In this document: piece by piece, positions 17,150-25,818 of the stretch
Numbering within the stretch: position 1 is the stretch's first letter
Layout: every line of letters starts with the position of its first letter
DNA from: Phycisphaeraceae bacterium
Lineage (GTDB): Bacteria > Planctomycetota > Phycisphaerae > Phycisphaerales > UBA1924
Length of the DNA: 64,000 nt
Assembly (NCBI GenBank): GCA_019636795.1
Contig: JAHBWW010000003.1
Coordinates: 558,001-622,000 of the forward strand
Reading direction: 5' to 3'
The notes under the pieces: model-generated
Told to the model about the DNA's origin: nothing
Seen by the model: the letters and a program-made list of their open reading frames with translations, nothing else
Databases searched by the model: none
Made by a program: the position numbers and the translations under genes

Positions 17150-19351
17150 GTGGGACGATCGCAGGGAAGACTCAACCGCATCGCGGCCGTGGTGGCACTG
17201 ACGTTCTCGGTCGGCTTCACGGTGCCCGCCGTAGCTCAGACCGACGAACGGACCAATGAAGAACTGCTCGCGGACTTCGAGCACTTCATGCTGATTGCGA
17301 ATTACGAACTTGCGGAAGCTGTGGGTGTCGAGTTGGTCGACCGTGGGCTTTCGCCGGTGGAGTATGTCGAACTGGTCGAGAGCGGGCGGAACATTCGTCG
17401 CTACGAGCAAGCACTTGCCCGGGCGATGAACGTGCCTGCGCTGGAGGATCTCGCGGCGTCGCTGGATCGCCTGTATCGGCAAGGGCGTCTGGATCGTTCT
17501 CGCAACCCGGACGAGATTGCCCGCAATATCGGACTCTTGACCGGAACGCTGCGCCAGCAGCAGATTGCGCGTGAGAGGCTGGTTGCTGCGGGCGAGTATG
17601 CCTTGCCACAGTTGCTTGATGCTGCGATTCAGCGCGAGAATCCGGAGTTGCGGGCGCGTGTGATCGGGGTGTTGCGGGATCTTGGTCGGCAGTCGATCAT
17701 CCCGCTGGTGACGGCGATTCCGCAGTTGGATGCGGCCCGCCAGGAGATGGTCGCGGACATTCTCGGACAGATTCCGTACCGGACGAGCCTGCCATTCCTG
17801 CTCGAACTGCATCAATCGACGAACAGTGCTCCGGTTCGTGAGGCTGCACGTCGCGCGATCGAGCGTCGCGAAGGGCGGGTCGATGCGAGTGCTGCGGAGA
17901 TGTACCGCTCGCTGGCTGAAGGGTACTACGACGAGAGGATCGAACTGACGAGTTTTGCCGAAGAATCGCACCAGTTGATCTGGCGTTACGACGCGGGGCT
18001 CGGGTTGGTGATGATCCCGATCAGGACTGAAGTGTTTCATGAAGCCATGGCGATGGATCTGGCCGAGCGATCGATGAAGTTGAACCCTTCGGATCGGGCG
18101 ACGCTGGCGTTGTGGCTTGCATCGAACTTTTCGCGTGAAATTGATTCGCCAGCGGAATATCAGAACCCGGCGTATCCGAACACACGGCGTGAAGCGATGT
18201 ACTACGCGGTGGCGGCGGGGCCGATGGTGAGCCAGTTGGTGCTTGCTCGGGCGATTGACAAGTCGGACACCAATCTTGCACGGCTTGCGATTGCATCGAT
18301 TGCCGAGACTGCTGGAAGCGATTCGCTGATTTCGCTGGGCGAGGGCACTGAAGCTCGCAGCCCGCTGCTGGAGGCGTTGCGGTATCCGGATCGGCGTGTT
18401 CGGTACGAGGCTGCGCTGGCGCTTGGTAAGTCGCAACCTTTGCAGAACTTTGAGGGCGCGAATCGGGTGGTTCCGATTCTGGCCAGTGCAGTGCGTGATG
18501 CGGCGAGGCGTACGGCGCTGGTGGCAACGGGTCCGGACCGCGAGGAGTATGACCGGCTTCGGAATCACCTCGAGAAGCTCGGTTTCTCGGTGCTGCCTCC
18601 GGCGGACAGTGGGCTTGCGGATATTGCAGGACCGATCGCGGATGCCCCTGCTGTGGACATCATCGTGACTTCGCTCTCGGGCGACAGCACACGAAGCGTG
18701 ATCGAGCAGTCGCGTGCGAACTCGAAGTTGATGGTGACTCCCGTGCTGGCTTTGCTGAGCGGCGAGGATTTGGAACCGACGCGGCGTGTGTATATGCGTG
18801 ACACGCTGGTCGAGGCTCGTCGTCGGGCGATTTCGACCGAAGCGCTGACGCAGGCCATCAATGATGTGATTGAGGTTGGCTCGGGCGGGCTGATCAGCGA
18901 TGCAGAGGCGACTGCCTATGCGAAAAGGTCGCTGGGTGTGCTTCGTGACCTTGCAGTGAGCCGCAATCCGGTGCTGGCAATCAATGACGCCTCGGCAACA
19001 CTGATCGCGGCACTTTCTGAGAAGTCCGGGAGTACTCGTCTGGACGTTGCGGAAGTGCTCTCGCACATTGGTCGTGGCGAGGCACAGGTCGCACTGGTCG
19101 ATGCATCGCTTCGTGCCCAAGGTAGCGAGCAGATCGCACTGCTTGGCAAGGTTTCGCAGTCGGCCAAGCGGCATGGGAATCTGCTCCCGGAGCGTCAGGT
19201 GTCGCGGGTGGTGGATCTCTCGAACAGTTCGGACTTCCAGGTGGCGACTGCGGCTGCGGCACTGATGGGGGCGTTGGAGCTGCCGAACGCGGGCGTGGTT
19301 CCGATGATCCTGCGCGACGGCGGGCACAACAATGCTCGTGCGGGCCGATAA
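17150..19351 (+). CDS. Exported HEAT-repeat protein with a receiver-like segment
   Basis: This 733-residue protein has a signal peptide (residues 8-29, ending VPAVAQ). The first half has HEAT-type helical repeats (ELRARVIGVLRDLGRQSIIPLV, PVREAARRAIERREG). HEAT units recur at RYEAALALGKSQPLQ and near the C-terminus. Residues about 457-575 resemble a response-regulator receiver fold (TALVATGPDREEYDRLRNHL, VDIIVTSLSGDS, MVTPVLAL), but the phosphorylation Asp position reads Ser/Leu, so it is probably inactive as a phospho-acceptor. GTG 17150 has AGGAGA upstream. It precedes the pseudopilin locus but a terminator separates them. Function unknown. Confidence 0.75.
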   Translation: MGRSQGRLNRIAAVVALTFSVGFTVPAVAQTDERTNEELLADFEHFMLIANYELAEAVGVELVDRGLSPVEYVELVESGRNIRRYEQALARAMNVPALEDLAASLDRLYRQGRLDRSRNPDEIARNIGLLTGTLRQQQIARERLVAAGEYALPQLLDAAIQRENPELRARVIGVLRDLGRQSIIPLVTAIPQLDAARQEMVADILGQIPYRTSLPFLLELHQSTNSAPVREAARRAIERREGRVDASAAEMYRSLAEGYYDERIELTSFAEESHQLIWRYDAGLGLVMIPIRTEVFHEAMAMDLAERSMKLNPSDRATLALWLASNFSREIDSPAEYQNPAYPNTRREAMYYAVAAGPMVSQLVLARAIDKSDTNLARLAIASIAETAGSDSLISLGEGTEARSPLLEALRYPDRRVRYEAALALGKSQPLQNFEGANRVVPILASAVRDAARRTALVATGPDREEYDRLRNHLEKLGFSVLPPADSGLADIAGPIADAPAVDIIVTSLSGDSTRSVIEQSRANSKLMVTPVLALLSGEDLEPTRRVYMRDTLVEARRRAISTEALTQAINDVIEVGSGGLISDAEATAYAKRSLGVLRDLAVSRNPVLAINDASATLIAALSEKSGSTRLDVAEVLSHIGRGEAQVALVDASLRAQGSEQIALLGKVSQSAKRHGNLLPERQVSRVVDLSNSSDFQVATAAAALMGALELPNAGVVPMILRDGGHNNARAGR

Positions 19352-19406
19352 GTGTTGATGCTGGCCTGACGTTCAGTTGCGAGACAGTTTGACGTAAGAA
19401 TCAGTA

Positions 19407-19436
19407 GGCCGCTCCGGATTCGGGGCGGCCTTTTTT
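19407..19436 (+). terminator. Rho-independent terminator after the HEAT-repeat gene
   Basis: GGCCGCTCCG pairs with CGGGGCGGCC around a GATT loop and is followed by TTTTTTC. Confidence 0.92.
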
Positions 19437-19601
19437 CTGCGCGCGTGAGGCATTGAGTCCGAGAAGCCACCCGGCAAAAAGTGCCTGTGGTGTGCAGGCG
19501 TTAGAACCGCACCTGATCCATTGAAATGAGAAACGTGAGCACTCAACTGTGGGTGTGTGGATGTCGATAGGTCTTGGCAGCAGGCAGAGTTGTCTGCGAG
19601 G

Positions 19602-19629
19602 CCAGAGCCATCGGAGGAGACGGCTCTGG
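19602..19629 (+). promoter_or_regulatory. Leader hairpin presenting GGAGGAG in its loop
   Basis: CCAGAGCC (19602-19609) and GGCTCTGG (19622-19629) pair perfectly. The 12-nt loop contains CGGAGGAGA, a near-perfect ribosome-binding sequence, but no start codon follows at proper distance. It lies about 77 nt upstream of the first pseudopilin ATG, whose own AAGGAG is at 19691-19696. The 19437-19705 stretch has no gene. Confidence 0.4.
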
Positions 19630-19705
19630 TCGAACGCGAGGTACCCGGTCGAGTGCGAGTGGCACAAGGCCTCGAAGTCAATGTTACTTTGAAGGAGTGT
19701 GAAGC

Positions 19706-20140
19706 ATGCTTGTGAATGGTGTGCGTCGGAAGACGCGTGGTTTTACGCTGGTGGAAATTTTGATTGTGGTCGTGATCCTTGGCATTCTGGCGGCCATCGT
19801 GGTTCCGCAGTTTACGAATGCGGCCAACGATGCGCGTGCGGGCAACCTGCGCTCGCAGATCAAGACGATCGAGAACCAGCTCGAGTTGTTCCGTGCCCGC
19901 ACGGGTGCGTACCCGACTCTGGCTCAGCTCCAGGCTGCTCCGACTGACGCGACAGCTGGAACGTCGTTCGGCATCATGGTCGATAACGACTACCTGAAGA
20001 CGTCGCCGACCAATCCGGTCAACGGCAGCCAGACGGTTGCTGCGGCGGCCGCTGCCACTGTCGGCTGGCACTGGGACGGTTCGGTCTTCGGCGCATCGTA
20101 CTTCAATGAGACGACCGGCCAGATCACTTCTGATCCCTAA
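19706..20140 (+). CDS. Type II secretion/type IV pilin-like pseudopilin 1
   Basis: This 144-residue prepilin has a leader ending RRKTRG, cleavage before Phe13, and the N-methylation motif FTLVEILIVVVILGILAAI with Glu at +5. A helical stalk (ARAGNLRSQIKTIENQLELF) is followed by a short Ala-rich C-terminal domain. The GspG calcium motif (DPWGN..SLGADG) is absent. It should be processed by prepilin peptidase and built into a short periplasmic filament. AAGGAG precedes the ATG. A strong terminator follows it, so it may be made in excess over the genes downstream. Confidence 0.9.
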   Translation: MLVNGVRRKTRGFTLVEILIVVVILGILAAIVVPQFTNAANDARAGNLRSQIKTIENQLELFRARTGAYPTLAQLQAAPTDATAGTSFGIMVDNDYLKTSPTNPVNGSQTVAAAAAATVGWHWDGSVFGASYFNETTGQITSDP

Positions 20141-20158
20141 TCCCCAGGTGTAACTATC

Positions 20159-20186
20159 GGGCGGCCCAGTTGCTGGGCACACGCCC
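20159..20186 (+). other. Nested hairpin in the pseudopilin 1-2 gap
   Basis: GCCCAG (20164-20169) and CTGGGC (20173-20178) form a hairpin with TTG loop, extended by GGGCG (20159-20163) with CGCCC (20182-20186) across a 3-nt bulge. Confidence 0.5.
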
Positions 20187-20200
20187 TACAAGTTTCCCAA

Positions 20201-20235
20201 ACGGTCGATCCCCTCGCGGGATCGATCGTCTTTTT
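20201..20235 (+). terminator. Internal terminator/attenuator between pseudopilins 1 and 2
   Basis: ACGGTCGATCCC pairs with GGGATCGATCGT around CTCGC (12 bp, one G-T) and is followed by CTTTTTG. Located inside the putative operon, it likely reduces expression of downstream genes relative to pseudopilin 1. Confidence 0.82.
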
Positions 20236-20279
20236 GTCACCGACTCAGGGGGGGCTGTGTTTCAGCCGACGAAAGGGGT

Positions 20280-20741
20280 ATGAACAGTTCCATTCAACAG
20301 CACGCCTCTGGCATTGTCGGGCATGTTCGCCGTGCGTTTACGCTCGTCGAAATTTTGATTGTGGTTGTCATCCTTGGCGTTCTTGCTGCGGTGGTCGTGC
20401 CGCAGTTCGGCAGTGCGGTGCAGGATGCTTCGATCGGAACAACGACGAGTGAACTGCACAAGATTCGGCGGGCTCTGGAGGTGTACATGGTGCAGAATGC
20501 CAATCTGCTGCCCACGGTAGCGGAAGGTGATGGCACCTGGGGGCCTCTGGTGACGGGGTCGGGATACCTCAAAGGTCCGCCTCTGAATCCATATGTGGGG
20601 GGCTCGAATGCGGGGGTTATTGTGTTCCGCAATGCGCCGGATAACGCGTATCAGACAACCTATGGGTGGGTTTATGACAACGCGACTGGGCGCATCTGGG
20701 CGGGCGGGTTCGACGGGAATGACAACCCGTTGCCTCGCTGA
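20280..20741 (+). CDS. Pseudopilin 2
   Basis: This 153-residue protein shares with pseudopilin 1 the methylation motif FTLVEILIVVVILGVLAAV and near-identical DNA there, indicating a duplication. The residue before the expected cleavage site is Ala19 (HVRRA/FTLVE) rather than Gly, a less common but tolerated -1 residue. The stalk (TTTSELHKIRRALEVYMVQ) leads to a small domain with GYLKGPPLNPY and YGWVYDNATGRIW, similar in style to planctomycete pseudopilins. The start codon is ATG 20280 with GAAAGGGGT upstream. Its stop region overlaps the start of the longest downstream frame. Confidence 0.88.
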   Translation: MNSSIQQHASGIVGHVRRAFTLVEILIVVVILGVLAAVVVPQFGSAVQDASIGTTTSELHKIRRALEVYMVQNANLLPTVAEGDGTWGPLVTGSGYLKGPPLNPYVGGSNAGVIVFRNAPDNAYQTTYGWVYDNATGRIWAGGFDGNDNPLPR

Positions 20742-20779
20742 TGGACCTGAGAGTTGTTGACGGTCTGAAAGGATGCACG

Positions 20780-21355
20780 ATGAACCACGCACAAAGCGCA
20801 TGTAAACGGGGCTACACACTCGTTGAGGTGTTGGTGGTGGTGACGATTCTAGGTATCGCGGGAATGCTGATCATTCCATCGCTGGGGCAGGCGGACGTGT
20901 TGCGTGTGCAGGGAGCGGTGAGGACTGTGGTATCGGACCTGACGTATGCGCAGGCTGACGCGCTGGCGTATCAGGAACAGCGCGCGGTGCTGTTCAACGT
21001 CAGGGACAATGAGTACACATTGGTTGCGGTGGATGAAACGGGCATCGACCCGGATCTGAACGCGCTGTGGGATCCTACCGGACCTGACCAGCGATACGTA
21101 GTGAGTCTGGATAACCCGGCCTACGGGCTTTCTCAGTTGGCGATAGCGAACTTCGGGAGCGAGAGTTACATTGTCTTCGATGAGTTGGGTGGCCCGGTTG
21201 TTGGTCCGGGATCGGATGTGCCGAGCGAGGGCGGGTCTGTGGACGTAATGAGTACGCAGGCACGCTTCCGGATCCATATTTCGGCATTTACCGGGGCCAT
21301 CACCGTGGCATCGGTTCAGATGGATGGCGGGAGCAGCGAGGGAGGCTCGGAGTAA
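20780..21355 (+). CDS. GspH/FimT-like minor pseudopilin
   Basis: This 191-residue prepilin has leader MNHAQSACKRG, cleavage before Tyr12 and motif YTLVEVLVVVTILGIAGML. The mature part has the GspH/FimT pattern 'A.....A.aqR.avlF......y' (DLTYAQADALAYQEQRAVLF) followed by beta strands, and ends with an acidic Gly/Ser tail. Minor pseudopilins of this kind prime filament assembly. ATG 20780 has AAAGGA upstream; an in-frame ATG at 20741 overlaps the preceding stop but lacks a leader-like start. Confidence 0.87.
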   Translation: MNHAQSACKRGYTLVEVLVVVTILGIAGMLIIPSLGQADVLRVQGAVRTVVSDLTYAQADALAYQEQRAVLFNVRDNEYTLVAVDETGIDPDLNALWDPTGPDQRYVVSLDNPAYGLSQLAIANFGSESYIVFDELGGPVVGPGSDVPSEGGSVDVMSTQARFRIHISAFTGAITVASVQMDGGSSEGGSE

Positions 21356-21386
21356 GCGAGCGGGCTAAGCCAGGAGATCCGGCATC

Positions 21387-21605
21387 ATGCAAGGCAAGCA
21401 GGCGTGGAGAGGCAGGACAGTTGTGGCACTGACCGCGCTTGCTGGTCTGTTGATCTGGTCCAAACTGAGGCTGGTGACGGACTTCCCTCGAACGGTGCTC
21501 GCCGACCCGGAAGAGGAACTGGTGCTGGGGAATGGCTCTGTCACGGGGATCGAAGTCGAGCGCGACGATCACGCGACGGATGAATTGACCCACCCGGATA
21601 AGTGA
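21387..21605 (+). CDS. Small single-pass membrane protein in the pseudopilin locus
   Basis: This 72-residue protein has one hydrophobic segment (residues 12-26, VVALTALAGLLIWSK) after a short basic N-terminus, and an acidic tail. AGGAGA lies 9 nt upstream of the ATG. It follows the minor pseudopilin by 31 bp, so it is likely part of the secretion or pilus apparatus, perhaps a GspC/PilP-like connector by position and topology only. No family is recognised. Confidence 0.65.
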   Translation: MQGKQAWRGRTVVALTALAGLLIWSKLRLVTDFPRTVLADPEEELVLGNGSVTGIEVERDDHATDELTHPDK

Positions 21606-21898
21606 TTGCATCGCACGATCGATCGAGCAGGTGACTCGGGCTTGAAATGCTGAGCTACCGAGGTGTTGCGTGCATGGTGCGAGTTTTCTGGGACGTGGCG
21701 CAAGTCTTGCGCGACGGACGGAATGAACGCACCTCTGAGACGCTCAAAGTTCGCTGGATTGTCTGATCGTTGCAAAGTTTGCATTCGAGAGAGACGACAA
21801 GTGTGACGCAGTGGTTGCGTTGAACCGAAGCATCGAGTCGGTTCGGCGTTCGAGCCGATGCTCGGCGCCTGACCGTCTCTCCGAATGAGGGCTTGAAG
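21606..21898. other. Intergenic region upstream of the secretin gene
   Basis: No gene, hairpin with T-run or clear promoter was found in this 293-bp gap. It is long enough for a separate secretin promoter. Confidence 0.4.
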
Positions 21899-24430
21899 AT
21901 GTCGGACCGTGTTGTGAAAGAAACGAACTTGCCTTTCGTCTCGAGCGGGTCGCGTGGCCTGCGAGTGTCGGCGATGCTGCTCCTGTGCCTTGCGGGCACA
22001 AGTGTCGGCTTTGGCCAGAGTTCCGGGTTGAACTCGTTCCTCGACGATCTGGTCGACGACGACCTGATGTACGACGAGGATAGTGCGTACCCGACTCGGG
22101 AACCTGCGGACCTGTCTTATCTTGAGGACAAGGTCAAGGTGAATGAGTACGACATTGTTGACCTGCATGTGAACAACGAAGATCTGGGCAACGTGCTTCA
22201 GTTGCTGAGCCTGCAAAGCCAGCGGAACATCATTGCGTCGAACAAGGTGAGCGCGACGGTGACCGCGGACTTGTACAACGTGACGTTCGAGGAAGCGCTG
22301 AATGCGATCCTGCACGTCAATGGGTATGGGTGGGTGCAGAAGGGGAACTTCATCTATGTGTACACGGCTGAGGAGTTGACAGCCATCGAAAAGGCTTCGC
22401 GTCGAAGGATTTCGCGCGTCGTTACGCTCGACTATCTGAACGCGGTTGATGCGGCGACGTTTGTGCAGCCGCTGCTCTCTGCGGAAGGCAAGATCACGGC
22501 GAACAGTGCGGCCGGTCCGTTCAATATCGGTTCGAACACGCCGGTCGGAGCGGATGAGTACGCCTCGAACGCGATGATCGTGCTGTTCGACTATGAAGAA
22601 AATGTCGATCAGATCGTGGAGTTGATCGGCTTGCTGGACACCAAGCCGGTGCAGGTGCTTGTTGAGGCGACGATTCTGCAAACATCGCTGAACGAGTCGA
22701 ATGCGTTTGGCGTGGACTTCTCGATCATCAATAACATGAACTTCACGGACTTCGTCGGGTCGGGCCCGCTCGGGGTCGTTGATGATCTGATCAGTGGTAT
22801 CGGTTCAACGATGTCCGGCGGCGGCGCGACGGATGTGACCGTGCCTGTTCGCGGAAACGGCTCGGCGATCAACACGAACATCGGCGCGGTGCGCGATCCG
22901 GGCGGGCTTAAGGCTGGCATCATCAAGGAAGACGTGGCGGTGTTCCTGCGACTGCTCGATGAAGTCACAGACGTAACGGTCATCAGCAATCCGAAGATCC
23001 TGACGCTCAATCGCATGCCGGCCCGAGTGCTTGTCGGTACGAAGGTCGGGTATCTCCAGACGACAACGACTGATACTTCGACGACGCAATCGGTCGAGTT
23101 TCTGGACACGGGTACGCAGTTGAATCTGAGGCCTTTCGTGAGTGCCGACGGGATCATCCGCATGGAACTCAAGCCTCAGGTGTCGAGTTTCAGGCTTCGG
23201 AATACGACCGACTCGACGGGAGCCACGATCACGATCCCGGACGAAGACACGAGCGAACTGGTGACCAACGTGATGGTGCGTGACGGCCAGACGGTGGTGC
23301 TGGGCGGTTTGTTCACGGAATCGACGACGGCGACGCGCCGTCAGGTTCCTGGTTTGGGCGACATTCCTCTGATCGGAGCTGCGTTCAAGGGGCACGACGA
23401 CACGACACGCCGGAGCGAGATCATCTTCATGATCACGCCTTCGATCGTGAACGATCACATGCTCAACAATCAGGCGAGTCGTGCGGGTGATCACCTGAAG
23501 AACGCTCGGACGGGTGAGCGCGTCGGAACGCTGCCCTGGAGCCGCGACCGCCGTGTGAGCCGATTGCTGATCGAGGCCCGCAAGGATGCGGAGTCGGGAG
23601 ATCGGGAAGGTGCATTGTTCAAGGTTCGTCGCGCATTGACGCTGTATCCGCAGTCGCTGGATGCGCGGCGCATGCTCGATCAGTTGTCGACGACGGACAC
23701 CTGGCCGTCGCGCAGCATGCTCGAGGATGTGATCCACAACGAGTTGCAGTTGCCGCCCGCGTCGGTGAATCAGGGTGCGGTCAACTTCAAATCCAACTCT
23801 TCGATGTCGTCGAGCAACGGCAGCGCACAGAACGCAGTGACGGATTGGCTGCTGGCGAACGACACGCCGAGTTCGAGCACAGGAAGTTTCGGTACCACTG
23901 CGACCAAGGCTGAGCCGAACGGGTTCATTGATCAGCGCGGGCGGGAGCAGGCGATGCGTCAGTCTTCGCCGCAGGATTGGCCACAGTACGACGCGGCCTG
24001 GCTGCCGAAGCACAGTGATTGGTATAAGCAGGAGGCTGATTCGACGGGGCACGGTGCCAAGACGAACCGTCAGAATGTGGTTGAGCCGAGCACTCAGACC
24101 ACTTCGATCTTCGATCAGACGGATGAGTTCGATAGCCAATCTGGATCAAACTTCGGGTCGGGTGAATCTTTGAACACGTCGCCCTCGATGATTGAGACGA
24201 CAGAGCAGGTCCCCACTCAAGCTCAGACGCAGGACTATCTGAACAGCTGGGGCGACTTTGGCCCGATTACGTACGGCCCGGAGATGATTCCAGTTTTCAT
24301 CCCTATGCACGGGGGATTGTTCTGGATCGCAGTTCCGCGCGGCATGTTTAGCGCCGAGTCGATCCGCAGCACGTTTTCTGAGGAAGCGGTGACCAACGCT
24401 CCGACGAATGCCAGTGGCTTTGCCGACTGA
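21899..24430 (+). CDS. Secretin (GspD/PilQ-type outer membrane channel)
   Basis: This 843-residue protein has a signal peptide (about 22-40, MLLLCLAGTSVGFG). An STN/N0-like domain (LHVNNEDLGNVLQLLSLQSQ) and an N1-like repeat (VVTLDYLNAVDAATFVQPLL) precede the secretin domain from about residue 255 to 525. That domain has VQVLVEATILQTSLNESNAFG, VISNPKILTLNRMPARVLVG and VLGGLFTEST followed by VPGLGDIPLIGAAF. A TPR-like unit (about 560-605) and a long Ser/Gln-rich tail follow, unusual for the family. TTG 21893 is in frame two codons upstream, but ATG 21899 is chosen. It should form the export pore for the pseudopilin machine. Confidence 0.9.
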   Translation: MSDRVVKETNLPFVSSGSRGLRVSAMLLLCLAGTSVGFGQSSGLNSFLDDLVDDDLMYDEDSAYPTREPADLSYLEDKVKVNEYDIVDLHVNNEDLGNVLQLLSLQSQRNIIASNKVSATVTADLYNVTFEEALNAILHVNGYGWVQKGNFIYVYTAEELTAIEKASRRRISRVVTLDYLNAVDAATFVQPLLSAEGKITANSAAGPFNIGSNTPVGADEYASNAMIVLFDYEENVDQIVELIGLLDTKPVQVLVEATILQTSLNESNAFGVDFSIINNMNFTDFVGSGPLGVVDDLISGIGSTMSGGGATDVTVPVRGNGSAINTNIGAVRDPGGLKAGIIKEDVAVFLRLLDEVTDVTVISNPKILTLNRMPARVLVGTKVGYLQTTTTDTSTTQSVEFLDTGTQLNLRPFVSADGIIRMELKPQVSSFRLRNTTDSTGATITIPDEDTSELVTNVMVRDGQTVVLGGLFTESTTATRRQVPGLGDIPLIGAAFKGHDDTTRRSEIIFMITPSIVNDHMLNNQASRAGDHLKNARTGERVGTLPWSRDRRVSRLLIEARKDAESGDREGALFKVRRALTLYPQSLDARRMLDQLSTTDTWPSRSMLEDVIHNELQLPPASVNQGAVNFKSNSSMSSSNGSAQNAVTDWLLANDTPSSSTGSFGTTATKAEPNGFIDQRGREQAMRQSSPQDWPQYDAAWLPKHSDWYKQEADSTGHGAKTNRQNVVEPSTQTTSIFDQTDEFDSQSGSNFGSGESLNTSPSMIETTEQVPTQAQTQDYLNSWGDFGPITYGPEMIPVFIPMHGGLFWIAVPRGMFSAESIRSTFSEEAVTNAPTNASGFAD

Positions 24431-24435
24431 TTTCG

Positions 24436-24468
24436 CAACCGGGGTGCTGACGCACTCCGGTTGTTTTC
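24436..24468 (+). terminator. Terminator-like hairpin after the secretin gene
   Basis: CAACCGGGGTGC pairs with GCACTCCGGTTG (12 bp, one G-T) around TGAC, followed by TTTTC. It probably attenuates transcription into the TPR lipoprotein gene. Confidence 0.8.
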
Positions 24469-24493
24469 GGACTTTACATCAGGAGATTTGACG

Positions 24494-25726
24494 ATGACAT
24501 GGACTCAGAACTGTCGGGTTGCGTTGGGGTTGATCGCGATCGCAGGAACTATCGGACTGAGCGGTTGCGGGCAAGGCTCGTACACACGCGAGGGGTCGAG
24601 CCTTGCGAAAGAAAAGATGAACATGATGAAGAGCGCCACCGAGTGGGAGATGGCGCGACAGGCCTTCTTTGCGGGTGATCTGGACAAGGCGCTGCGCAAA
24701 GTTGATGTGAGCCTGGGCATGAACCCGAATGTGGCCAAGAGCCATGTCCTCAAGGGGCGCATTCTGCTTGAGCAGGGCGAAGTGGGGCTGGCGGTTCGAT
24801 CATTCAACACGGCGCTTGCGATTCAGCCTGACTTTGTGGATGCGCACTACTACATCGGAATCGCGGCCGAACGGCTCAACCGGCACCAGGATGCGTTTGA
24901 TCATTACGCCCGAGCGGCGGCGCTGGATGAATACAACGATCAGTACCCGATGGCTGCGGCCGAGATGCTGATCGACATGGGACGACTTGATGAGGCTCGC
25001 ACATATCTGGAAGGCTGTGCGACACTCGAAGACAGCCCTGGCATTCGCCAGACGCTTGGGCACATCGCGCGTCTGAGAGGGGACATGCCGGCTGCAGTCA
25101 ACTACTTTCAGTCGGCGCAGCTGCTGGCTCCGGACGATCAGGGAATTCTGGAGGATCTGACGCGGGCGCAGTTTGCGGTCGGCCGATTTGCGGACGCTGA
25201 GTATTCGCTCTCGACATTGCTTCAGAAGGCGGATTATGCGCAGCGTCGCGATCTTCAGCGTCTTCGTGCCGAGTGCCTGATCCAACTGAACAGAACTGGC
25301 GAAGCTCGCCAGTTGTATCTGGAACTGACGGGCACAGGCGAAGGGGTGAAGGATCTGGATTCGTGGATCGGGCTTGGTGAAGTGAGCCACAAGGTGGGTG
25401 ATTTTGCAACGCTTCGCAAGGCTGCGACGCGCGTGGTCTCGCTCGCGCCTGAGCGTCAAGAAGGTTATGTGCTGTGGTCGCTGTGGCACAGGCAGCAGGG
25501 CAATCAGGAAGCAACGCTGCGGAGCATCGACGATGCGATCAGCCGGAACACGGACAATCCGCTGCTGTTCACGATGAGGGCAATGACACTGATCGAACTC
25601 AATCGAGGTTCGGAAGCGCGGCAGGCCCTGACCACCGCGCTGAAGCTCGACCCGAAGCATGCGCCTTCGCTCGCGGTGCTGAGCAATCTTGACAACCGTG
25701 TCGCGGGCGTGAGCACGGAACAGTAA
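24494..25726 (+). CDS. TPR lipoprotein of the secretin locus (PilF-like role)
   Basis: This 410-residue protein has a lipoprotein signal with lipobox GLSGC (Cys25). It is then almost entirely TPR: SHVLKGRILLEQGEVGLAVRSFNTALAIQP, DAHYYIGIAAERLN, LDEARTYLEGC and further units to the C-terminus. Lipidated TPR proteins beside secretins (PilF/PilW, pilotins) help localise or multimerise the channel, which is the likely role here by context. CAGGAGA precedes ATG 24494. It ends the locus and is followed by a strong terminator. No ATPase (GspE), GspF or prepilin peptidase gene is in the window. Confidence 0.85.
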   Translation: MTWTQNCRVALGLIAIAGTIGLSGCGQGSYTREGSSLAKEKMNMMKSATEWEMARQAFFAGDLDKALRKVDVSLGMNPNVAKSHVLKGRILLEQGEVGLAVRSFNTALAIQPDFVDAHYYIGIAAERLNRHQDAFDHYARAAALDEYNDQYPMAAAEMLIDMGRLDEARTYLEGCATLEDSPGIRQTLGHIARLRGDMPAAVNYFQSAQLLAPDDQGILEDLTRAQFAVGRFADAEYSLSTLLQKADYAQRRDLQRLRAECLIQLNRTGEARQLYLELTGTGEGVKDLDSWIGLGEVSHKVGDFATLRKAATRVVSLAPERQEGYVLWSLWHRQQGNQEATLRSIDDAISRNTDNPLLFTMRAMTLIELNRGSEARQALTTALKLDPKHAPSLAVLSNLDNRVAGVSTEQ

Positions 25727-25744
25727 GAAATGAACGTACAAGAG

Positions 25745-25779
25745 AACCCGGGGCACTCTTCTGGTGCCTCGGGTTTTTC
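25745..25779 (+). terminator. Rho-independent terminator of the secretion locus
   Basis: AACCCGGGGCAC pairs with GTGCCTCGGGTT around TCTTCTG and is followed by TTTTC. Confidence 0.88.
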
Positions 25780-25818
25780 ATTGGGCTCGTTGGGTGATTG
25801 TCGGTGCGGGTGAGTGAG

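Noticed and set aside
16559-19327. A 922-codon minus-strand open frame
   Set aside because: It is antisense to the HEAT-repeat gene, very rich in Arg/His/Pro, without family motifs. It is a by-product of GC-rich third positions.
22805-24139. A 444-codon minus-strand frame opposite the secretin gene
   Set aside because: Arg/His-rich shadow without start site or motifs; the plus strand has a clear secretin.
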